Source: Vibrio tritonius (GTDB lineage Bacteria > Pseudomonadota > Gammaproteobacteria > Enterobacterales > Vibrionaceae). From it: a stretch of 64,000 nucleotides of DNA. Both the position numbers and the translations under genes were made by a program. The stretch spans positions 2,542,001 through 2,606,000 of the forward strand of contig NZ_AP014635.1 of the NCBI RefSeq assembly GCF_001547935.1. The letters are read 5' to 3'. Every line of letters begins with the position of its first letter. Within the stretch, counting starts at the first letter, position 1. The notes under the pieces are model-generated. The model worked only from the letters and a program-made list of their open reading frames with translations. It had not been told where the DNA came from and did not search any database. Below are positions 57,523 to 64,000 of this stretch, piece by piece.

Positions 57523-59643
57523 TTACCAGTCATACTTCAACGTAGCGTTAAATGAACGGCCTGGGTTGTAGTAATCCGATGTACCAGAGCCAACAACATA
57601 CTGTTTGTCGGTCAAGTTATGTACGTTAAGCGAGAACTTGGTCGCTTTGTTGATTTGGTATGAGAACGCAGCGTCGAACAAGGTGACAGCTTCACTCTTC
57701 GATGTGTTGTCAGTATCGAAATAGTAACTACCGATGTAACGAGCACCTAAACCTACATCCATGGTTTTGATTGGTAGCGTATAGTAACCCCAAAGCGAAG
57801 CAGTGTGGTTTGGTGTTGCAACAAACTCATTACCTTCAATTGATGAACCATCGCTTAAGCTGCCGCGGATAACTTTTGATTTCATGTAAGAGTAACCGCC
57901 GGTTACGTTGAAATCTTCTGCTACTTCCGCTTTCATCTCTAGGTCAATACCGCGTACGCGAGTTTCACCCATGGTTTCTTTCTCAATCGTACCGTTGTCT
58001 TGCACAACCGCCATGGTCACGTCTTTTTTCTTCAGGTCATAAATGGCTGCAGAAAATAGCGCGTTAATCTCTTGTGGTGCGTATTTCACACCCAGTTCAA
58101 TCTGATTACCACGTTCAGGTTTCACACCAATCGTTGGTGGAGCGACAGATTCCACTTGGCTAATGTAAGTTGACCACTCTTGCGATACCTTGTAAGTCAA
58201 CGCCGCACGCAGTGAAGTTTCTGAGAAATCATCTTTGCTTAGGGTATTGTCAATGTCACGACTGGAGAGATCCATAAAGTCATGGCGCACACCTACGGTT
58301 AAGATGTAACGGCTATCAAGCGATAGGTTTTGTTGCAAGAAGATAGACTTAGTGATCGAATCTAAATCCGTATCGCTGTAAGGAGCACCAATCGTTGGAG
58401 CGCCGCTGTACGTCGGATTATCGATATTGATGCTGCTTGCCGAACCATAATAATCCACCTCATGAGTCGATGAATTACGATATTCCAAACCAATTAGCGA
58501 GCTGCTATCGATACGGTCGAAACTCGCATCGTATTGCAAAATAGTGTTACCAATGATCTGGGTAGAATCCGTGTCTGTACCAAAATAGTAACGAGAAATA
58601 TCGCTGCCAGTTCGGCCTTCGTAGTCATACAAATAGATATAACCGAAATCATCACGTAAATGGCTATAACGTAAATTACCGCTTAACTTCATACCGTTAT
58701 CAAAATAGTGAGAAATTTGCGCTGTCACGTTCGCACGATCAACATTGTGTTTGTTGTAATCAGGCTCGCCAAAAAAGTCGCTGCGATCGTACTCTTTGTC
58801 GAGAGGATAACCACCGCTGTTTGGTGTTGAATCACGACCAAGGTAATCGACAATTAATGTCGCTGTAGTATCAAGCGATGGTTGCCATGATAGCCCCGCC
58901 ATCACAAACTGAGAGTTATCTTTAGAGTGATCGTATTCTAAATCACTGTCTTTAATTTTAGTGGTAAGACGATAAGCGACCGTTTGTTCATCATCGATTG
59001 TATCGCCAAAATCAAGCCCCATCTCTTTATGGTCAAACGAACCATAAGAGACATAACTTGACCCGAAGCGTTCAAACTTAGGACGTTTACTCACAAAGTT
59101 CACTGAACCACCAGGGTCAGCTGGACCAAACAAGGTAGAGTTCGCGCCGCGAATCACTTCCACACGTTCAAAAGCATACGGATCTTCACGCACGCTGCGC
59201 ATTGAACCTAGCGTCATGCCATCACGATACGTCGTTGCTTCATAACCACGGATTTTGAAGTAATCGTTACGATCATCAGAACCATAGTAATCGGTCAGTA
59301 AACCAGGAGAATATTGAAGAATCTCTTCGGTCGTGGCAACGTCACGTTGATCCATCTCTTTTTGAGTAATAACAGAAACGGACGCTGGAGTGTCGAGAAC
59401 ATTGGTGGCCACTTTACCACCCACCCATAATTCTTTAGGTACGGTAGTTTGTGAATCGTCGGATAAAGCTTGACCGTAAACCGAAATAGTATTGATACGG
59501 CCGACTTCTTTATCATCGCTATTATTTTGATCTTGAGAATACGCAACCCCTGAATAAGCTAATACAGGGAAACAACACAAAAGCAAATGTCTTGGGTTAT
59601 AACGTGTTTTACGTGAACACGTACCACTTTTCATACCGCCCAT
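57523..59643 (-). CDS. TonB-dependent siderophore receptor (FhuA/FoxA-like)
   Basis: I start the protein at the ATG at 59643 (MGGMKSGTCSRK) with AGGA upstream; the frame extends to 59715. A signal peptide (HLLLCCFPVLAYSGVAYSQ) precedes a TonB-box-like INTISVYG. A plug with KIRGYEATTYRDGM and VEVIRGANSTLFGPADPGGSVNFVSKRP, typical of hydroxamate siderophore receptors, follows. The barrel ends FNATLKYDW with terminal aromatic. I see no good Fur box directly upstream. The ligand is unknown; ferrichrome- or ferrioxamine-like is a guess from the plug motifs. Confidence 0.9.
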   Translation of the reverse strand: MGGMKSGTCSRKTRYNPRHLLLCCFPVLAYSGVAYSQDQNNSDDKEVGRINTISVYGQALSDDSQTTVPKELWVGGKVATNVLDTPASVSVITQKEMDQRDVATTEEILQYSPGLLTDYYGSDDRNDYFKIRGYEATTYRDGMTLGSMRSVREDPYAFERVEVIRGANSTLFGPADPGGSVNFVSKRPKFERFGSSYVSYGSFDHKEMGLDFGDTIDDEQTVAYRLTTKIKDSDLEYDHSKDNSQFVMAGLSWQPSLDTTATLIVDYLGRDSTPNSGGYPLDKEYDRSDFFGEPDYNKHNVDRANVTAQISHYFDNGMKLSGNLRYSHLRDDFGYIYLYDYEGRTGSDISRYYFGTDTDSTQIIGNTILQYDASFDRIDSSSLIGLEYRNSSTHEVDYYGSASSINIDNPTYSGAPTIGAPYSDTDLDSITKSIFLQQNLSLDSRYILTVGVRHDFMDLSSRDIDNTLSKDDFSETSLRAALTYKVSQEWSTYISQVESVAPPTIGVKPERGNQIELGVKYAPQEINALFSAAIYDLKKKDVTMAVVQDNGTIEKETMGETRVRGIDLEMKAEVAEDFNVTGGYSYMKSKVIRGSLSDGSSIEGNEFVATPNHTASLWGYYTLPIKTMDVGLGARYIGSYYFDTDNTSKSEAVTLFDAAFSYQINKATKFSLNVHNLTDKQYVVGSGTSDYYNPGRSFNATLKYDW

Positions 59644-59715
59644 AATAAAAATCCTACGCTGGAAAATTTTAATATTTTTAATTTTTAAATTAATGAGATA
59701 CCCAATTTCCGCCAT

Positions 59716-60148
59716 AACTTTTGCAGAGAATAAAGCACGATATTTACGTGCTTTATTGATTATTTCGTGCTCTCATGTAATAAGTTAATTTCATATAAAA
59801 CTACGAATCACAAACTCACACTCCGACAAAATTCGGACGCAATACCGTATTTACGGTATGATCAGGCACAACTCATCCGTCCAAGATATTGGCGTTTAAT
59901 CAAATTCCAAACAGGCTTTGTTTCTCTGCTAAAGCATGGTCGTTATCGACAAGTGGCATGGGTGATTTAAGCAATGGGCTAAAACTCAAGATAAAGAGGC
60001 CGTTACTTTATCTGAATAGCGACTTTGCTTAGTACATAGAAATTCGAGAGCTGCCTTTAGCATTGACACAACAAAGTCAACACAGGCAACTCCTGCTATC
60101 CACTCGCAATAACCGATAAGACCATTGGGTTGGTTTTCTCAATTGCGA
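59716..60148. other. Intergenic region between the TonB receptor and the LysR gene
   Basis: These 430 bp between divergent genes contain one short open frame (59767-59970) that looks non-coding, with no ribosome site and atypical composition. I see no other feature that I can support until the Fur-like site at 60149. Confidence 0.4.
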
Positions 60149-60167
60149 AATGATAATGCTTTTTATT
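60149..60167. promoter_or_regulatory. Fur-like box upstream of the LysR gene
   Basis: AATGATAATGCTTTTTATT matches 14 of 16 defined bases of AATGANAATNATTNTCATT. It lies 58 bp before the LysR start and about 500 bp from the divergent TonB receptor start. Confidence 0.55.
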
Positions 60168-60171
60168 TGTA

Positions 60172-60199
60172 ATCAATGAAATTGATATATAGTTATCAA
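60172..60199. promoter_or_regulatory. Overlapping palindromes upstream of the LysR gene
   Basis: ATCAAT-GAA-ATTGAT (60172-60186) overlaps TTGATA-TATAGT-TATCAA (60182-60199). Both are perfect, and the second has the T-N11-A character of LysR sites. They end 25 bp before the LysR start, as expected for autoregulation. Confidence 0.6.
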
Positions 60200-60224
60200 C
60201 CGATGCCGATTTAGAAGTGAAACG

Positions 60225-61109
60225 ATGGAACTACGTCATCTCAAATATTTTCTGGCTGTTGCCGAAACACAAAACATCCGCTCAGCGGCAAAAAAGGTTC
60301 ACGTAACCCAACCAGCTATTTCTAGAAAAATCAAAGAATTGGAAGATGAACTAGGCGTGCAACTATTTGACCGATTGCCTAAAGGCCTTTCGTTGAACAA
60401 AGCAGGAAAAGTGTATCAAAAGCATCTTGGTGCAGTGTTGCGTCAAATAGAAGATGCCAACGCCAAAGTGCGTCAGTTTGCGAAAACCGAATATGGCTCA
60501 CTCGCCCTTGGCGCACCAGACTTTATTTTGTGGCAAGGTGAAGTCACAGAACAAATTAATCACTTTCGTCAGGCCAATGCACAAGTCGAGTTGGAAGTTT
60601 TTTCCGACTCTCCAGTCGTATTACTAAAGCGATTAGAATTAGGTCAAATTGATGGGACTTTTATCTATTTTCATTCACAGCTATCTGAAGAATATGAAAC
60701 CCACTTGATCAGCAAAGACAAGCTGGTACTCGCTTACCCTGCGAGTTGGGAACAGGAAATTTCGCCAACGATAACCATCGATGAACTTAATCAGCTCCCC
60801 GCGATTCGCTTACCCCAAAGCGCCGATCCATTCTATTTTGATTGGCAAGAAGCTCTTTTCCAACAACTGGGTTGGGCACCAAAAACTGTGCAATGGGCGC
60901 ATGGTGAAAACACCATGCTTGGGCTAGTCGCCGCGGGCTATGGCGTCGCTATCGTGAACGAAAGACATTTTTCGCGCCATTCCGAGCAAGTGCGCTACAC
61001 ACAATTAGACATATTACCGCAACAAGCGTCACTCCATTTTGTCTGTAAAGAAACATCCGATAACCCTGCACTTGCCACATTTCTAAAACTACTAAATAAC
61101 ACATATTAA
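60225..61109 (+). CDS. LysR-type regulator between receptor and gsp genes
   Basis: The 294-residue protein has the LysR helix-turn-helix (MELRHLKYFLAVAETQNIRSAAKKVHVTQPAISRKIKELE) and an effector domain with SLALGAPDFILWQGEV and HGENTMLGLVAAGYGVAIV. It is closer in style to CynR/HcaR-type regulators than to GcvA. It lies between a TonB receptor (divergent) and the glutathionylspermidine gene (same strand), either of which may be its target. Self-complementary sites and a Fur-like box precede it. Confidence 0.88.
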   Translation: MELRHLKYFLAVAETQNIRSAAKKVHVTQPAISRKIKELEDELGVQLFDRLPKGLSLNKAGKVYQKHLGAVLRQIEDANAKVRQFAKTEYGSLALGAPDFILWQGEVTEQINHFRQANAQVELEVFSDSPVVLLKRLELGQIDGTFIYFHSQLSEEYETHLISKDKLVLAYPASWEQEISPTITIDELNQLPAIRLPQSADPFYFDWQEALFQQLGWAPKTVQWAHGENTMLGLVAAGYGVAIVNERHFSRHSEQVRYTQLDILPQQASLHFVCKETSDNPALATFLKLLNNTY

Positions 61110-61128
61110 GCTTAGAAATTCAATCAAC

Positions 61129-61169
61129 GCACTGTCATCCCTGCTTCTACTCGACGCACATGACAGTGC
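61129..61169 (+). repeat. Inverted repeat after the LysR gene
   Basis: The perfect 10-bp arms GCACTGTCAT and ATGACAGTGC are 21 bases apart, 20 bp past the LysR stop. No T-run follows directly, so a terminator role is only possible. Confidence 0.45.
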
Positions 61170-61347
61170 CGAGAACAACTCATTTTGTATGTTTAGATTT
61201 TAGCGCCCTCCCCCATAACTAAACTGATTTAATGAGTTAAAAATAAGCCAAAACTTTTCGTTGAGAGTCCTTCCCCTATAAAACAGCAGAGTTATAATGC
61301 GACTAATTGCATTTACCAGTCAGTTTTCTATAACTAAGGAATTTGCT

Positions 61348-63228
61348 TTGCACAAATTACAGTTTCCCCCCGAGTCTTTCGGCACTGTACTCGGCCACGC
61401 TCCTGGGGGCGTTGCTATCTTCTCCAGCGATTATAACAGTGCAGATCCAACCGAATTTCACCATCGCTCGGATTACCGTAGCTACATCGGTAATGAATAC
61501 ATGGGCCATAAATGGCAATGTGTTGAATTTGCTCGCCGCTGGCTTTATCTCAACCGAGGCCTTGTTTTTACCGATGTACCAATGGCTTACGATATTTTCT
61601 CCCTACGCCATCTACGCCGCGTTGAAGACGACGCCCTCTTACCTCTACAAGCCTTTAAAAATGGGACCCAGAAAAAGCCTGAAGTTGGCGCGCTGCTGAT
61701 ATGGTCTGCGTATGGCGAATTTGATGTCACTGGCCACGTTGCCGTCATCACTGAAGTATTGGACGACAAAGTTCGTATCGCAGAGCAAAACCGCGAACAT
61801 TGCAAACTACCGACTGGCCAGCAGTGGTGTCGCGAGCTGACCTTAGAACAATCGCCAAACGGTACTTACCACATTGTTGAAGATTGGAGTAAAGCACGCG
61901 TGTTAGGTTGGATGATTCAAACCGACGACACAGAACATGCCGAACCAACTCACTGGTCAAATCCGGCACTATTTGATCTAAACTCACGTCTAGTTGAAGA
62001 TAAAGGCCAGTTCAGCAAGCCTTGGCTTGATCATAGCGAACCACTGCAACAAACCTTCTCCCAAGCGATGGGCGGTGATTTCCTTACCGAATCTCCCCAA
62101 GAGCAATTGCGTTACTTCCGCCTGTCAGAAACCGCTGAACGTGAACTGATTCGCGCGACTAATGAGTTGCACTTAATGTACCTGCATGCCACAGAGCAAG
62201 TGCTGCGCAACGATGAACTGCTTACCCATTTCAATATTCCTAAAGTGCTTTGGCCTCGCCTACGCCGCTCTTGGCAAAATCGCCGCCACCAAATGATTAA
62301 TGGCCGTTTCGACTTTTGCCTCACTCACAAAGGCCTCAAGGTCTACGAATACAATGCCGATTCCGCTTCATGTCATACCGAAGCTGGAGTGATTCAAGGA
62401 TTATGGGCAAAACAAGCAGGTTGTGAAGAGGGTAACGATGCGGGCGAAGATTTACTTTCCGCCTTGGTGGAAACATGGCGTCATAGTGATGCAAAAGGCA
62501 CAGTGCATATATTGCAAGATGATGATAAAGAAGAAAATTATCACGCACTTTTTATGCAAAATGCCATCACCCAAGCTGGCATTCGTAGCAAGATTATCCG
62601 CGGACTTGACCAACTGCACTGGAATGACGCCGGTGAAGTGGTCGATAAAGATAACGAAGTGATCACCTATGTATGGAAAACATGGGCATGGGAAACCGCA
62701 CTCGATCAAATTCGCCACGAATGCGAGGATGATGACCGCGCGCCACCGATTCGCACTGGCGAACCTAACTCTCCAGTACGTTTGGTTGATTTGCTGCTGC
62801 GTCCAACCGTACAAGTTTACGAGCCACTTTGGACACTCATACCCAGCAACAAAGCGATTTTGCCCGTGCTTTGGGATCTTTTTCCAGACCACCGCTACCT
62901 GCTCGACTGCTCGTTCGACCTGACCGACGAACTCAAACAACGTGGATACGTCATCAAGCCGATTGCCGGACGCTGTGGCGACAACATACTCTTGGTTGAT
63001 AAACATCAACAACAATTAGGACAAACAGAGGGACGTTTTGCTCACCAAAACAATATCTATCAAGAGTTATGGCGGTTACCTCAAATCGATGGCTATCGTG
63101 TACAAGTATGCACATTTGCAGTTAGTGGTAGTTACGGTGGGAGCTGTTTGAGAGTTGATAGCTCTTTGATCATCACAACCGACAGTGATGTACTGCCCTT
63201 ACGCATTGTTCCAGATAACACGTTGTAA
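61348..63228 (+). CDS. gsp: Bifunctional glutathionylspermidine synthetase/amidase
   Basis: The protein joins glutathione to spermidine with ATP and can hydrolyse the product. I favour the TTG at 61348 because AAGGA lies seven bases upstream, giving 626 residues against 619 in E. coli; an ATG at 61297 is the alternative. The N-terminal CHAP amidase has the nucleophile in HKWQCVEFARRW and histidine in TGHVAVITEV. The C-terminal ATP-grasp synthetase has CLTHKGLKVYEYNADSASCHTEAG and VIKPIAGRCGDNILLV. It ends near VSGSYGGSCLRVDSSLI. A terminator follows. Confidence 0.93.
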   Translation: MHKLQFPPESFGTVLGHAPGGVAIFSSDYNSADPTEFHHRSDYRSYIGNEYMGHKWQCVEFARRWLYLNRGLVFTDVPMAYDIFSLRHLRRVEDDALLPLQAFKNGTQKKPEVGALLIWSAYGEFDVTGHVAVITEVLDDKVRIAEQNREHCKLPTGQQWCRELTLEQSPNGTYHIVEDWSKARVLGWMIQTDDTEHAEPTHWSNPALFDLNSRLVEDKGQFSKPWLDHSEPLQQTFSQAMGGDFLTESPQEQLRYFRLSETAERELIRATNELHLMYLHATEQVLRNDELLTHFNIPKVLWPRLRRSWQNRRHQMINGRFDFCLTHKGLKVYEYNADSASCHTEAGVIQGLWAKQAGCEEGNDAGEDLLSALVETWRHSDAKGTVHILQDDDKEENYHALFMQNAITQAGIRSKIIRGLDQLHWNDAGEVVDKDNEVITYVWKTWAWETALDQIRHECEDDDRAPPIRTGEPNSPVRLVDLLLRPTVQVYEPLWTLIPSNKAILPVLWDLFPDHRYLLDCSFDLTDELKQRGYVIKPIAGRCGDNILLVDKHQQQLGQTEGRFAHQNNIYQELWRLPQIDGYRVQVCTFAVSGSYGGSCLRVDSSLIITTDSDVLPLRIVPDNTL

Positions 63229-63262
63229 TCCATTAGAATTTTTTATTGGATTATCAGCGAAT

Positions 63263-63299
63263 CGGTCTCAAAACAATTACCGCTTTGAGGCCGTTTTTT
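63263..63299 (+). terminator. Terminator of gsp
   Basis: The stem CGGTCTCAAA / TTTGAGGCCG (one G-T pair) with an 11-base loop is followed by six T residues, 35 bp past the stop. Confidence 0.78.
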
Positions 63300-63313
63300 A
63301 TTTCAAGAATTAG

Positions 63314-63407
63314 TCCCCCAATGATCTCAAGATACAAAACTCAGTGCTTCATCAACGGGCAAAGGACGAGTTGTATTGGCTGAAACAGCACTTGAGGTTA
63401 CTTGGAT
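63314..63407. repeat. Dispersed intergenic palindromic repeat (copy C)
   Basis: The left arm (CCAATGATCTCAAGATACA, starting near 63318) and right arm (CAGCACTTGAGGTTACTTGG, near 63386) are the same arms as in copy B. Here they are separated by about 45 bp of extra sequence. Confidence 0.6.
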
Positions 63408-63564
63408 AACAGACCATTCAAAACATTAGAATAACCCTATTCTTCACACATCCTCAAAATGAAACTGATTGATATTTGCGCAGTAGCATAGCGATTACTA
63501 CACTAAAATCGTGCAGGAAATAATCACAAAAAGCTGCAATTATTGATTCATTCAAGAGGTTGGC

Positions 63565-64000
63565 ATGAGAGTTCATTCAATAAGATTAAAGATGATGCTC
63601 CCCATCATCCTACTAGCAGTATTAGTGCTCGCAATATTTGTCTTTATGCAAGTCATAACCAAAATAGAAGCAAGTGCTATGGAAAAACAAACCAAGTCCT
63701 ATTTTGAGGCGATTGCTGTGGTACTTAATGCGGACCGAGACATCTATCAAGCTCGGTTGGCGCAAGCCGAACTGCTGTCAAATTTTGGAGACAAGGTTCA
63801 ACAACTACAAGATTTCCATGAAAACACCCAACAAGTGTATGACCGTTTTCAAAGCTATCGAAAATACTTAGCCGATGAACCAGAATTGGTCGAACCGTTT
63901 AGTAACTTCGATAAACTTTATGATGATTGGATCCAATCGAGTAAAAACATCTCATCAATTTATACCGCGAATAAAGTCATCAATGACCGATTAACCGCCA
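63565..64000 (+). CDS. Methyl-accepting chemotaxis protein (3' partial)
   Basis: The frame opens at the ATG at 63565 with AAGAGG upstream and runs off the right edge after 145 codons. It starts MRVHSIRLKMMLPIILLAVL with one membrane helix, then a periplasmic helical-bundle sensor (KTKSYFEAIAVVLNADRDIYQARLAQ in part), the pattern of 4-helix-bundle or HBM ligand domains in Vibrio chemoreceptors. The signalling domain is outside the window, so the chemoreceptor assignment is probable rather than proven. Confidence 0.75.
   Translation, partial: MRVHSIRLKMMLPIILLAVLVLAIFVFMQVITKIEASAMEKQTKSYFEAIAVVLNADRDIYQARLAQAELLSNFGDKVQQLQDFHENTQQVYDRFQSYRKYLADEPELVEPFSNFDKLYDDWIQSSKNISSIYTANKVINDRLTA

Noticed and set aside
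59767..59970. A 67-residue open frame on the plus strand
   Set aside because: It has no ribosome site and an implausible composition, and lies in a divergent promoter region.
57000..64000. Right-hand attachment copy of the tmRNA 3' end
   Set aside because: I looked for GGTTCAACTCCCGCCAGC-like sequence downstream of the integrase and found none within the window.

Overview
The window reads as the core chromosome of a Vibrio-like gammaproteobacterium. Reasons: a sodium-type polar flagellar motor (pomAB), paired Zn-independent ribosomal proteins L31/L36, GcvB- and CsrB-type sRNAs, a competence-type minor pilin cluster beside dnaKJ, and a gene order (pomAB-thiI, xseB-ispA-dxs, proS, purL-mltF, dnaKJ-grpE-nadK-recN-bamE, smpB-ssrA-integrase) that I recall from Vibrio cholerae chromosome 1. 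The species cannot be fixed from sequence alone.

Layout. 1-3 kb: a TPR/membrane protein with a degenerate GGDEF-like end (cut by the left edge) and a GGEEF diguanylate cyclase. 3-10.5 kb: ppnN and xni; a tightly overlapping minus-strand operon gcvA-hydrolase-ygdD-rlmM; the sRNA gene gcvB divergent from its activator gcvA; thiI. 10.6-16 kb: pomAB, then the isoprenoid operon xseB-ispA-dxs. 16-21.6 kb: truC/yqcC, DUF3549/DUF3301, a GNAT enzyme, a GGA-rich CsrB-type sRNA with a VarA/GacA-type upstream palindrome, a small acidic protein with UPF0178, and rpmE2/rpmJ behind a Zur-type box. 21.6-38 kb: trmO-proS, small conserved proteins, an AegA-like oxidoreductase, purL behind a PurR box, mltF, a 42-residue basic protein, tadA, and the glutathione-dependent formaldehyde pathway with a divergent LysR gene. 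38-52.6 kb: five pilin/pseudopilin genes, dnaJ/dnaK and grpE with sigma-32 promoters, a TonB receptor behind a Fur box, nadK, SOS-controlled recN, bamE, ratA/rnfH and smpB.

From about 53 kb the sequence is accessory. A P4-type integrase follows ssrA, the attachment site used by VPI-1 in V. cholerae. Beyond it on the minus strand lie a 54-residue basic protein, a frameshifted zeta toxin, the broken end of a metallopeptidase of the type that sits beside type I restriction genes, and an intact hipBA pair. In front of hipBA are five palindromic operators repeated at exactly 30 bp, the most striking non-coding pattern in the window. Next come a second TonB receptor, a LysR gene with stacked palindromes and a Fur-like site, glutathionylspermidine synthetase/amidase, and the start of a chemotaxis receptor.

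The strongest candidates for undescribed biology are the phased hipBA operators, the zeta toxin with its small downstream gene, the 42-residue basic protein near mltF, and the apparently leaderless smpB start beside ssrA.
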